Assembly: GCF_000153125.2 (NCBI RefSeq)
Contig: NZ_CM002299.1
Coordinates: 3,484,928-3,548,927, forward strand
Reading direction: 5' to 3'
From: Congregibacter litoralis KT71
GTDB lineage: Bacteria > Pseudomonadota > Gammaproteobacteria > Pseudomonadales > Halieaceae
DNA: 64,000 bases
The notes under the pieces were generated by a model. The model did not search any database, had not been told where the DNA came from, and saw nothing but the letters and a program-made list of their open reading frames with translations. Of the stretch, positions 1 to 8,459 are shown piece by piece (the stretch's first letter is position 1; every line of letters starts with the position of its first letter). The position numbers and the translations under genes are program-made.

Positions 1-110
1 CGATAGGCAGGTAGAGGGAAAATAGCGACGAAAGCGCGGCTGACCGAAGGCCGAGCGGTGCACGGCCTGTGTTTTAACTAGCTTTGGGGTTGTTGGTGCA
101 ATGGGCCGCG

Positions 111-1124
111 TTACTCAGGCTTCTTAAACAGCAGCGTCATGCGGTTTGACTCGCCGATGGCGGTCATTGCTGCGGCGAGCTCAGGATCGTCGTTGCTCCC
201 CGAGAGCGTCGGGGGCAGACGCCAGACGACATCGTCGGTGCTGGGCATATCCCGGGGGTTTTCGTTGATATCGCTCTCCCCCAGAAACTCAAATCCGGCA
301 GCCTCAAAACGATTGATGACAAAGCTCTTTTTCAAATAGCCCGCGGAACCGTCGGCCCAGGCATCGGGGGCATCTTCCGGCGCGCTGTGCTGCACGACGC
401 CCACAATGCCGCCGGGCTTTAGCGCATCCCGGGTGTTTTCCAGAGACGTGGTCAGAAACTCGCCATCGGATTCGAAGTGGGCAAGATTGTGCAGGGCGCG
501 AATAAAGAGCACGGCATCCACTTCCCCATCGAGCCGCTCAGGCAGGCTGCCAAACTGGAATGCGTCGAGATCCGCCACGGGGGCGTCGAACCAGCCGCGG
601 GCTTCCGCCAGCCAGTCATCTACCCAGGTTTCCTTGGCCTTGAGTTGCTCCTCGGAGAAAAAACCAAACAGGGGGAACAGGGCCGGATCGTAGTCAACGC
701 CGATGAGCGTGCCTTCAGCCCCCAGATAGGGCGCGAGAATTTTGCTGTACCAGCCACCGCCGGGCAGGGCTTCGATCACCGTCATACCCGGTTCGATGCC
801 AAAAAAGTTCAGGGTCTCTGCGGGATGGCGCGCGTCGTAACGGGCCTGCGCTTCTGCCGGCTGAGCCGCCAGCACCGCGGTGAGGCTATCCTGCGCCGCG
901 GCGGTTGAAGCCGCTGCCGCGTTCTCAGCAGCAATCTCAGCGGCATTCGCAGCACTTGCAGCAGCATTATCAGCAGCATCTCCAGCCGCAGTCGCTATGC
1001 CGGCATCAGCTGTGGCATCACTGCCTGCGACGGTAGCTTCATCGGATTGACAGGCGCCCAGGGACAGGGCGAAACCGGCGGCAAGCAGAGCCGCGTATAG
1101 GGGATGACGATGGGAAAACGACAT
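111..1124 (-). CDS. Lipoprotein with predicted SAM-dependent methyltransferase domain
   Basis: 337 aa. The N-terminus is a lipoprotein signal with a lipobox ending in LGAC, so the mature protein should be lipid-anchored at Cys25. Residues about 30-75 form a very Ala-rich, probably helical or extended spacer. From about residue 90 comes a class I methyltransferase-like fold: a GMTVIEALPGGGWYS motif I region, then a GVDYDP acidic loop typical of motif II. This resembles the 'predicted methyltransferase' lipoproteins (COG4798-like) of gammaproteobacteria. It is transcribed alone, divergently from the SDR gene at 1289. What is odd is a SAM-type fold outside the cytoplasm, where SAM is not expected, so the true ligand or activity is unknown. 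The lipoprotein and fold assignments are fairly sure; the function is not. Confidence 0.8.
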   Translation of the reverse strand: MSFSHRHPLYAALLAAGFALSLGACQSDEATVAGSDATADAGIATAAGDAADNAAASAANAAEIAAENAAAASTAAAQDSLTAVLAAQPAEAQARYDARHPAETLNFFGIEPGMTVIEALPGGGWYSKILAPYLGAEGTLIGVDYDPALFPLFGFFSEEQLKAKETWVDDWLAEARGWFDAPVADLDAFQFGSLPERLDGEVDAVLFIRALHNLAHFESDGEFLTTSLENTRDALKPGGIVGVVQHSAPEDAPDAWADGSAGYLKKSFVINRFEAAGFEFLGESDINENPRDMPSTDDVVWRLPPTLSGSNDDPELAAAMTAIGESNRMTLLFKKPE

Positions 1125-1288
1125 AGGAAACTCCTAGAACGCTGAAAAAAGGAGGCACGTACCGGCGAAATGGCAGAAAGCGACGCCAACAGTGCTACGG
1201 GGTTGTCAGTATACCCGCTGGACCCGACCCGAGCTCTCCCTTATTGTGCCCAGCTTCCCGATCATTCCTCTTAACGACAGGATCCGCC

Positions 1289-2119
1289 ATGAATAACTTT
1301 GACAACACCGTGGGATTTATTACCGGCGGCGCCGCCGGCATCGGCCTTGGCGTCGGTCGCGCCCTGGGACTCAAGGGCATGACCCTGGTGTTAGCCGATG
1401 TGGAAGAAAATACGCTGGATAAAGCGGCGGAGGAGCTGCGCGCCGAGGGCATTACCGTGCACACGGAAGTTCTGGATGTGCGCGACGCCGACGCCTATCG
1501 CGAGGTTGCCGAGCGCACCCTGGCAACCCATGGCAAAGTGAATTTTCTGTTTAACAATGCCGGCGTAGGCGGCGGTCACACAAATGCCGGTGAAACGCCC
1601 CTGCAGGACTGGCGCTGGGTCGTTGACGTCAATCTCATGGGCGTGGTCCACGGGGTAGAGTTCTTTCTGCCGGCGATGCGCGCATGCGGTGAGTCCTGCT
1701 ACATCATCAACACGGCATCCCTCGCCGGACATACGGCAAACCCCGGCATGGGCGCCTACTGCGCCACCAAGTTTGCCGTTGTCGGCTATTCCGAAGCCAT
1801 GCGCTATGAGCTGGCGAACTCCAATATCGAGCTCTCGGTCCTCTGTCCCGCCTGGGTAAAAACCCGCATCGCCCAGAGCCGTCGCAACCACCCCGATCCT
1901 GAGGAAGCGGCGCAGGCCAGCGGAGAGCAGGATGGCATGAACATGATCGACCAGATCATTGCCAACGAGGGCATCAGCGTCGAGGCTCTCGCCGAGCGCG
2001 TCGTGGATGGCATGGCCTCGGGCACTTTCTATCTCTTCACGCATCCGGAGTTCTGGCCGGCGATGAAAGAACGCCTTGACCGCATCACCGCGGATTACAA
2101 CGAAGTCATGCCCGGCTAG
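1289..2119 (+). CDS. Short-chain dehydrogenase/reductase
   Basis: 276 aa, NAD(P)-dependent SDR of the classical type. The Rossmann motif TGGAAGIGLG lies near residue 11, NNAGVGGG in the middle, and the catalytic Ser...Tyr-X3-Lys is visible as NTASLAG followed by YCATK. The start is taken at the ATG at 1289, since the nucleotide-binding strand begins within the usual ten residues; an upstream in-frame start at 1244 would add 15 residues unlike the family. The substrate cannot be told from sequence; the family acts on secondary alcohols, ketones or acyl intermediates. The protease-like gene follows 18 bases later, possibly co-transcribed. Confidence 0.9.
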   Translation: MNNFDNTVGFITGGAAGIGLGVGRALGLKGMTLVLADVEENTLDKAAEELRAEGITVHTEVLDVRDADAYREVAERTLATHGKVNFLFNNAGVGGGHTNAGETPLQDWRWVVDVNLMGVVHGVEFFLPAMRACGESCYIINTASLAGHTANPGMGAYCATKFAVVGYSEAMRYELANSNIELSVLCPAWVKTRIAQSRRNHPDPEEAAQASGEQDGMNMIDQIIANEGISVEALAERVVDGMASGTFYLFTHPEFWPAMKERLDRITADYNEVMPG

Positions 2120-2136
2120 GATCACGGCGGCACGGC

Positions 2137-3138
2137 ATGGGGGGGCTAAGAGACCAGGCGCGGCAGCACCGCAAGACCGTCACTGCCGGGGTGATCTTTG
2201 GCATCGCCATCGGACTCTGCGCCGGTGCGGCGGTGGCCTTTTTCTACAAATCTCCGCCCTCCGCGTCACCTCTAAGGTCACCTCTGTCCTCAACCCAGGC
2301 ATCGGCGCCCCCTCTCCTCGCGGCAAGCGACTGTGCGGACACCGGCATCAACGCCGCGGAAGCGGAAAAAGCGTTTTCCCTGCGTGTGGAGTCCGAGGGC
2401 GTCACGCTTAATCGGGCCCTGGAAGAGAAGCTCGCAGTAGGCACCACCCGGACCTACGCCCAGTGGCAGGAATGGCTGGGGGATGGCGCTTTGCGGCAGT
2501 CCCAAATCAATATCCGCTTTGTGGGGGACGCCCGGCGGTTCCGCGAGATCTATGGCAAACCCAACGGGGAAGCATGGACCACCACGGGGTTCTACCGCAT
2601 GCGCAGCAATGAGGCGCTGATTCTCTACACCCCTGCGTATCGCGGAAGCGCTCTGGGCAATGCCTTTCACGAAATCTCCCATCTCATCACTGCGCGTCAT
2701 CTCGGCGCCACGCCGCCGTGGCTCAACGAAGGACTTGCGGAACACTATGAGTCCCTGGAGGTAAAGGGCAGCAATGCGCGATTCACAAGCAACGCGGACC
2801 ACCTTCGCTTATTGCAGCGCCGGGGCGCCGTGAGCGTAGACACGCTGACCACGCTGTCGCAACAGGAATGGATGGGCGAGGATGCCGAAAGGCGCTACGC
2901 CAGCGCCTGGGCCCTGATCGCCTTTCTGCTGGAGACGCCCGCCGGCGCCGAGACGCTCAAGGGTACGGTCCTTACGGCCTACGCCGGCCGCTGTGACTCA
3001 CGGAGGGACCTTAGAGTCACGCTGGAGGACTATCCCGGCGGCACAGCATCCCTACAGGAGGACTGGCAGGCCTGGCTGAGTCGCCGCTATACGCGGCTCC
3101 CTCATACCCGGGAAATTACCGCCGACGGTTCTTTATAA
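2137..3138 (+). CDS. Membrane-anchored gluzincin-like peptidase (DUF1570-like)
   Basis: 333 aa. One N-terminal membrane segment (about residues 14-36) works as an uncleaved signal-anchor, followed by a Pro/Ser-rich linker, so the body should be periplasmic. The zinc-protease signature HEISH is seen near residue 178, followed by WLNEGLAEHYE, whose Glu would be the third metal ligand. This is the arrangement of the peptidase-MA/DUF1570 gluzincins. Substrate unknown. It lies just after the SDR gene and converges with the gene at 3177. Short 22-base repeats begin in its last codons. Confidence 0.7.
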   Translation: MGGLRDQARQHRKTVTAGVIFGIAIGLCAGAAVAFFYKSPPSASPLRSPLSSTQASAPPLLAASDCADTGINAAEAEKAFSLRVESEGVTLNRALEEKLAVGTTRTYAQWQEWLGDGALRQSQINIRFVGDARRFREIYGKPNGEAWTTTGFYRMRSNEALILYTPAYRGSALGNAFHEISHLITARHLGATPPWLNEGLAEHYESLEVKGSNARFTSNADHLRLLQRRGAVSVDTLTTLSQQEWMGEDAERRYASAWALIAFLLETPAGAETLKGTVLTAYAGRCDSRRDLRVTLEDYPGGTASLQEDWQAWLSRRYTRLPHTREITADGSL

Positions 3139-3193
3139 GACCGCTGAGGGCTCCTTACAAAACCGCTGAAGGCTCTTTATAAAACGGTAAAGG
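3129..3193. repeat. Three imperfect 22-bp tandem repeats between convergent genes
   Basis: Three copies follow head to tail: a unit starting TTCTTTATAAGACCGCTGAG, one starting CTCCTTACAAAACCGCTGAA and one starting CTCTTTATAAAACGG. The first overlaps the end of the upstream gene and the last holds the final codons of the reverse-strand gene, so both convergent genes end inside the array. No function is evident. Confidence 0.6.
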
Positions 3194-4328
3194 ACACGCC
3201 CGCGTGTTCCTGGAGGCGCTTGCGCAGCGGTTCACCCATCACCGGCGCCGCGGTGAAACATCCCCCGTGACCCTTGGGCGTTTGCGCAAGGCAAATAGCC
3301 GCCTCGGCAATCATCTTGGAAGTGGAGCCATAACCGGGGTCGCGATCCCCGTAGACCTGCACGGTGACGCTGTCGCCGTTGTCGTTACTGCCGATGTAAA
3401 GCATGTCGTAGAACCCGGCCTCGCGCTCCTCCTTGCTCGGGCCCTCACCCGGCTTGAGGGTCATATCCAGCACCATGTCACCGCCGGCGGCATCGGGCTT
3501 GCTCTCCCCCAGAAGAATCATTTCGTTATATACCAGATCAGCGCCATAGGCATGGCCCAGTAACTGGTTGGAGCGATGGACGTTCTTGGTATTGATGGAG
3601 GCCATGATGAAGGGGCCGGACCAGTTGTTGAGTTCCTCTTCAAAGAGCATTTCGTTGCCCGGCGGCTGATCGGGACCGACAAAGCCGTCCGTGAGCACGA
3701 AGGGGTTCACGAGATCAGCAAACAGCGCGGGATCCGCTTTCACCGAAGCCATGGTGCCCTTGAAAGACGCCACGGTGCCACCGGAGGCCGTGCCTTGCAT
3801 AGCCTTTACGCGACACTTCACCCGGGGAAGCGGTGCCCCGAACTTCGCATTGGCGACCTGCTGCAACAGGTGGACTCCAAGATCCGAAGGCAGGGAGTCA
3901 AAACCGCAGGAAAAGACGATGCGTGCACCACTGTCGCGGGCCGTTTCGTCGTGGGCCGCAATCATGTCCTTCATCCACAGGGGCTCGCCATTGAGGTCCA
4001 CGTAATCCGTTCCCAGACGGGCGCAGGCGTCGACCATATTGCTGCCGTATTGCGCGTAGGGACCCGCGGCGCTGAGCAATACCCGCGTTGCGCCCGCCAG
4101 GCGATCGAGGCTCTCCTGATCGTCGCTGTCAGCGACCAGGAGCGGAACGCTGCCGTCGATGCCCAGTTCGTCGCGCACCTTCTCCAGCTTGGCGCTGTTG
4201 CGACCCGCCATGGCCCAGCGAAACTCCGGCTCATCGCCATAGCTTTGGTGCAGGTATTCGCAAATCAGCCTGCCGGTAAAACCAGTGGCGCCAAAGACCA
4301 CAATGTCAAAATCTCGGGAATCCGTCAT
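3177..4328 (-). CDS. Saccharopine dehydrogenase-like NAD(P)-binding oxidoreductase (trans-acting enoyl reductase type)
   Basis: 383 aa. The N-terminus IVVFGATGFTGRLICEYL is the Rossmann dinucleotide-binding start of the saccharopine-dehydrogenase NADP-binding superfamily, and SCGFDSLPSDLGVHLL near residue 145 is typical of the branch that includes mycobacterial trans-acting enoyl reductases and bacterial 'saccharopine dehydrogenase family' proteins. It is unlikely to make lysine: the length and C-terminal half fit the lipid-linked reductase branch better. The gene stands alone between a convergent neighbour and a downstream same-strand exoenzyme with a 104-base gap. The exact substrate cannot be inferred. 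Confidence 0.82.
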   Translation of the reverse strand: MTDSRDFDIVVFGATGFTGRLICEYLHQSYGDEPEFRWAMAGRNSAKLEKVRDELGIDGSVPLLVADSDDQESLDRLAGATRVLLSAAGPYAQYGSNMVDACARLGTDYVDLNGEPLWMKDMIAAHDETARDSGARIVFSCGFDSLPSDLGVHLLQQVANAKFGAPLPRVKCRVKAMQGTASGGTVASFKGTMASVKADPALFADLVNPFVLTDGFVGPDQPPGNEMLFEEELNNWSGPFIMASINTKNVHRSNQLLGHAYGADLVYNEMILLGESKPDAAGGDMVLDMTLKPGEGPSKEEREAGFYDMLYIGSNDNGDSVTVQVYGDRDPGYGSTSKMIAEAAICLAQTPKGHGGCFTAAPVMGEPLRKRLQEHAGVSFTVL

Positions 4329-4432
4329 GCGGGGGCATCCTCTGCCTGTGAATTATTTTTGAGGGATCCAAAGCCTAGACCGGAAAACCTGGCCGGGCAA
4401 CCGACAACGGTCCCGGGTCCGGTGGAGCGCTC

Positions 4433-5746
4433 TTAACTATCCGCCGACCACGCCTGTTTTGCATCATTGATCCACGCCTGAGCGAAGCGAGAGAAACGCA
4501 GCATTTGCTCGGCGATCACAGCGTCCAGGGTCTCGATGGCAATCTCACCCCGATCGCTGGCAACGGTCACCACGATGGCGGCCTCCTCGCCCGAGCCATT
4601 CCACTCAAAGGCCGGATCAGACACGTAGCGCGGCGGCATATCCACGACGAGGGCCAGGTCGAGATCTTTGCCGGCATCCACGCTTTCTTTTGTCAGCTCG
4701 TCGCGGACAGTGCGCTCATTGAACTCGGGCACCGGTTCGCCCCGGGCAACGGCGGCGAGGATAATGTTGTCCCAGGACTTCTCTTCGAGAGCCTTCTGGA
4801 CCCGCTGGTACTGATAGGACTCCAGCACGCCGTGACGGTTGGATACCAGTTGAATGGCGTCTACGGTTTTACCGCGAAGCACGGTCCAGATACCTTTCAT
4901 GGTGCCAACGCCCGGCAGGGGGTGGGCATGGTAAGGCTGGGTGAGGTCGCCGATGTAGTGCAGCCCCCAACCGGCAAAGCGCCACCCCCAATAGTCGTGG
5001 CCCGTCTCAAAAGCAAAACGCGACAGGGCACGGAACAAGGACACACGCCACTCGGGGTAGGTACGCAGCAAATCGGGCTGGGCTTTTCGCGTCACCCAGT
5101 CCAGATGATAAAAGCCCATGTGAAAGGGGGCCTGGGAGCTGTATTCCAGATTGGGATTGCCAAAGGGCTGATCGCCAAACCCATACCCGGCGCCAAATTC
5201 CGTGTCGTTATCCGCAAAAAGTCCGATGTCCATACCAAAGTCCGGCTCATCGCTGCCGCTCGCCAGCACATGCGCCGGCGCCACATGCTCACCGCTTTCA
5301 AGCGCGATGTAGACGATGGAATCGTGAGACACCCCGCCATCGAGAAAACTCAGATCATCAAAGCGCTGTGCTTTGAGGGGCGGCACGGCAGGGTCCTCCA
5401 CGGTACTTTGCCGGTAGAGGGGATAGGCAAGCTCGGGGTTCACCCGGATAGCACGCAAAAACGCGTCGCGTAAATCATCGGCGTCGGCGGAGAAGGCCAA
5501 GCCCTCGGGTCGCGAGGCGTAGTGAGACAGAGTCGCCCGGGACATCGCCTCATGACTATTCAACAGCTCTGCCAGTCCCGACGCCTCGGCCTGCAAAAAC
5601 GCATCGAGAGACTCCACCTCCAGGGAGGGGCTCAGGAGTTCCGGCTGAGTGCGCACCAGGGGCCACAGGAGGCTTGCATGATCGGACCAAGCCCAGACGG
5701 GGCTGCTGAGTAAAGAATAGATCAGGGGGATAAACCAGAGTCGCAT
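4433..5746 (-). CDS. Secreted S1/P1 nuclease / zinc-dependent phospholipase C-like protein
   Basis: 437 aa with a cleavable signal peptide ending around SSPVWA. The mature chain would begin with Trp-Ser-Asp-His, which fits the superfamily: the N-terminal Trp of P1 nuclease and bacterial phospholipase C coordinates zinc. Further on, HYIGDLTQPYHAHPL matches the HxxxDxxxPxH zinc-binding signature. Other His/Asp residues (HDYWGW) are also visible. It should be an exported zinc phosphodiesterase or phospholipase, but a missing ligand elsewhere cannot be excluded by eye. It is longer than minimal family members (about 250-300 aa). No operon partner is apparent. Confidence 0.68.
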   Translation of the reverse strand: MRLWFIPLIYSLLSSPVWAWSDHASLLWPLVRTQPELLSPSLEVESLDAFLQAEASGLAELLNSHEAMSRATLSHYASRPEGLAFSADADDLRDAFLRAIRVNPELAYPLYRQSTVEDPAVPPLKAQRFDDLSFLDGGVSHDSIVYIALESGEHVAPAHVLASGSDEPDFGMDIGLFADNDTEFGAGYGFGDQPFGNPNLEYSSQAPFHMGFYHLDWVTRKAQPDLLRTYPEWRVSLFRALSRFAFETGHDYWGWRFAGWGLHYIGDLTQPYHAHPLPGVGTMKGIWTVLRGKTVDAIQLVSNRHGVLESYQYQRVQKALEEKSWDNIILAAVARGEPVPEFNERTVRDELTKESVDAGKDLDLALVVDMPPRYVSDPAFEWNGSGEEAAIVVTVASDRGEIAIETLDAVIAEQMLRFSRFAQAWINDAKQAWSADS

Positions 5747-5881
5747 GAGGAAACTGCACCGCTACACTACACAGGACCCAAAATCATACCGATACTCGAG
5801 AACTATCGCAGGATTCGTTTACTGTAATGCTGCCTAAAAAAAGGGGCGGTTACGGCCTTACTCCGGCGATCCTGACCACCA

Positions 5882-6586
5882 TCACGCCCCGGTAGCCGAA
5901 TAAACAGACCGCGAGGACGCGGCGTAAATCGAGACGCGATTGAATTCTCCCGCCTCGTCCATGTCGGGGATGGTACAGCTGATTTCTTCGCAGATCTTTT
6001 TGTAGGGCTTTACCGCAAAGTCGCGGACCCGGGAATCGGCGATGAGTACGGTATCGGCGCGCTCCACAAATCGCCGCAGCCACGGAAAGTTACCTTTGTC
6101 ATAGAGCACGTCGGCCACCAGGATCAGATCGACCTCACCCTGCACGGCCTCAAAGTCGTCGCTGAAGCTGAGGGCCACATTATTGAGGGCTGCATTGTGA
6201 CGCGTCGCTGTGAGGGCCAGGGGATCAATATCACAGGCGACAACTTCCTCCGCGCCAGCCATCGCCGCCGCAATGGCCACCACGCCGGAGCCGCAGCCAA
6301 AGTCCAGGACGCGTTTTCCCCGCACTAGTTCCGGGTTCTCCAGCACATGGGCCGCCAGCACACGCCCCGAGGCCCAGCAAAGAATCCAGTACAGGGGGTT
6401 ATCCATCACCCGGCGCGCCGTTGCCTCATCGAGCTGTCGCTGCGGTGCCATGTCCCGGATCAACGCCAGAGACAGAGCGTGATTTGAGAGTACGGACTGG
6501 ACACTCAAGCGCGCACCGGGCAGCACCCCCTCCAGGGCACCCTGCAGGTTTGCAGGGGCGTGCAAATTCGGGCCTCGCTCACTCAC
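5882..6586 (-). CDS. Class I methyltransferase (ETFB/protein-lysine methyltransferase-like)
   Basis: 234 aa, soluble. VLDFGCGSGVVAIAAAMAGA is a complete SAM-binding motif I, followed by ACDIDPLAL (motif II) and a LILVADVLYD segment that matches the DVLYD-type motif of the METTL/lysine-methyltransferase group acting on proteins, such as the ETF beta-subunit methyltransferase. PYWILCWASGRVLA before motif I is likewise typical of that group. The stop lies close to an outer-membrane-like gene upstream (6593), which shares the strand, so these may be co-transcribed. The target protein is unknown. Confidence 0.83.
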   Translation of the reverse strand: MSERGPNLHAPANLQGALEGVLPGARLSVQSVLSNHALSLALIRDMAPQRQLDEATARRVMDNPLYWILCWASGRVLAAHVLENPELVRGKRVLDFGCGSGVVAIAAAMAGAEEVVACDIDPLALTATRHNAALNNVALSFSDDFEAVQGEVDLILVADVLYDKGNFPWLRRFVERADTVLIADSRVRDFAVKPYKKICEEISCTIPDMDEAGEFNRVSIYAASSRSVYSATGA

Positions 6587-6592
6587 GGGCAG

Positions 6593-7138
6593 CTAGAAGG
6601 GTCTCGCCACCGTGACACCAAAAATAAACAGATGCTCATTGTCGACAAAATCCACGTCAATCTGCGGCGACAGCTCGTATTTACCCACGTGGAAACCGTA
6701 CTCAAGGCCCACTCGGAGTAAAAAAGCACTGCCCTCTTCCTCGGAGTCTTCGATGCCGGGCCCGGCGTACAGCTTCCAGGGACCGCGATGGTACGCCAGG
6801 GGTACCACGGCAACGTTGGTATGGAAGTCGCCGCCTACATGCTCCAGGATAGCACCCACGCCAAACTGCTCATTCACGCGGTACTCGTACTCCAGACCCA
6901 GGGTAAAGCCCTGATTTCGGCGTGTTTCCGTGGTATCGCCAAAAAACACGCCAAGGGTGTGGTGAGGAAAACCAAGTCCGCCGTGATGAGAAGAAGATTC
7001 ATGAACACTACCATGGACCTCAGACTGAGACGCATCCTCGGCAAGGGCGGATGCGCTGAGTAAAATCGTCAGCGCAGCGCAGAGGGCCCCGCCGACACCC
7101 GGTCTAGCTGCTCCTATGTATCTGCGCATAAGCTGCAT
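6593..7138 (-). CDS. Predicted outer-membrane beta-barrel protein, unknown function
   Basis: 181 aa. A signal peptide (about residues 1-33, ending ASALA) is followed by a His/Ser-rich stretch (SVHESSSHHGGLGFPHH) and alternating hydrophobic strands such as FTLGLEYEYRVNEQFGVGAI. The chain ends in Phe (FGVTVARPF), the usual terminal residue for BAM-dependent barrels. The size suggests an 8-stranded barrel. The His-rich start of the mature protein could bind metal. The first codons overlap the 3' end of the upstream glycerol-dehydrogenase-like gene by 35 bases, indicating one transcript. An internal ATG at 7129 is an alternative start. Confidence 0.65.
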   Translation of the reverse strand: MQLMRRYIGAARPGVGGALCAALTILLSASALAEDASQSEVHGSVHESSSHHGGLGFPHHTLGVFFGDTTETRRNQGFTLGLEYEYRVNEQFGVGAILEHVGGDFHTNVAVVPLAYHRGPWKLYAGPGIEDSEEEGSAFLLRVGLEYGFHVGKYELSPQIDVDFVDNEHLFIFGVTVARPF

Positions 7139-8357
7139 CCCCCAACTCCTCAGTCACCTCGCGCCCCAAGCGATCTGCCGCCACAATGGCCGCCCGCAGC
7201 TTTTCGGCGCTTACTTCCATAGGCATGTTCGCCATAAACGGGAAGGCCAGAGCGGCCTCGACCACCGCATCAATGCTTACGGCATCGTCAGCCGAGAGCG
7301 CAAGCTGACCCAGGTGTACCGGGAGTCCCACGTTGACAAAAAAGGCCGTGGCGCGTCGCGCCTCATCATGCCAATTCTCCAGCGCCAGCTGCGCGAGGAC
7401 ACCCATGGCCACCATCTCGCCATGGAGAAACTGCTTATGCACGTGGTCCAATACCGTGTAGGCCTGGGCAAAGCCATGGCTCGCCGCCAAACCGCCGCAC
7501 TCAAATCCAATACCACTTAACAGGGTGTTGGCCTCGACGATCCGCTCCAGGGCCTCGTCAATGCTCCCCGAGGCCAGGGCCGCCAGGGCCGCCTCACCAT
7601 CGCGGTACACCGTCTCGGCACAGAGCTGCGCAATAGCGGCGCCCGCAAGGGTCGGCCTTGCACCAAAGGCCGTCACCGCAGCGGGGTTTTTGGAGCAGGC
7701 CCGTGCCTCGTACCAGGTCGCCATGGCGTCACCCATACCCGCAATGAGATAGCGGGCCGGTGCGGCGGCAACCACCGCAGTGTCCATCAGAACCAGCGCC
7801 GGGTTTTCCGTGAATACCTCAAAGGCCTCCGTAACGCCCTCGGGCGTATAGATGACCGAGGCCGCGGAACAGGGCGCATCATTCGAAGCGAGAGAAGGGA
7901 CCACCACCGACGGAACCCTCAGACGGTGCGCGATGCTCTTCCCCGCATCCACCACCTTGCCACCACCCAGAGCGATCACCGTTGCGGGAGCGGCGTCCGA
8001 GGCAAGGAGTGCGTCCGTGTGGGCGTTGATTTCGGCGAAGGAACATTCGCCGCCAAAGGTGAGAATCGTCGCAGAAATACCCGCATCCTCAAGGCTCTGC
8101 AGCAGAACGGCGCCCTCTGCCTGCTGGCTGCGGGCGGAGAGCAACACCGCACAGGAATCAAAACCCAGCTTGCGCAGATAGCTTCCCGTTTGCCCGATAA
8201 CCCCGGGGGCCTGCACATAGCGACGGGGGCTCCCAAAAACCCTGGGCAAGCCCTGGGCTGCGGTGGGTAAGGCAAAAAGTTCAAGAGCAGCTGTCTCGCC
8301 ACCTTCGCCACCTTTGCCACCTTCATACTGCTGTGACTGTTGCGCATCAAAAGCCAT
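7104..8357 (-). CDS. Iron/zinc-dependent alcohol dehydrogenase, glycerol dehydrogenase type
   Basis: 417 aa, somewhat longer than typical GldA (about 365 aa) because of a low-complexity N-terminal Gly/Glu tail. The Fe-ADH NAD-binding motif VIALGGGKVVDAGK and the GldA-type VVVPSLASNDAPCSAASVIYT are clear. The metal ligands expected in the family are seen as Asp in AGMGDAMATWYEAR, His in LAASHGFAQ and His in FLHGEMVAMG. It would oxidise glycerol or a related polyol with NAD. The start at 8357 is chosen for the AGAG ribosome site just upstream; an in-frame start at 8420 lacks one. It lies divergent to prlC and is followed, with overlap, by the barrel gene. Confidence 0.85.
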   Translation of the reverse strand: MAFDAQQSQQYEGGKGGEGGETAALELFALPTAAQGLPRVFGSPRRYVQAPGVIGQTGSYLRKLGFDSCAVLLSARSQQAEGAVLLQSLEDAGISATILTFGGECSFAEINAHTDALLASDAAPATVIALGGGKVVDAGKSIAHRLRVPSVVVPSLASNDAPCSAASVIYTPEGVTEAFEVFTENPALVLMDTAVVAAAPARYLIAGMGDAMATWYEARACSKNPAAVTAFGARPTLAGAAIAQLCAETVYRDGEAALAALASGSIDEALERIVEANTLLSGIGFECGGLAASHGFAQAYTVLDHVHKQFLHGEMVAMGVLAQLALENWHDEARRATAFFVNVGLPVHLGQLALSADDAVSIDAVVEAALAFPFMANMPMEVSAEKLRAAIVAADRLGREVTEELGDAAYAQIHRSS

Positions 8358-8459
8358 GAGTAATCTCTTTTCTTTGTTCGGGCAAAGTTTAAGGCAAATA
8401 CCCACCGCCCGCCGCTTCATGGCAAAATTGCGCGCCCAGACCCCAGCATGGAAACCCCA

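Noticed and set aside
1..110. Left edge of the window
   Set aside because: No reading frame or signal can be supported in the first 110 bases.
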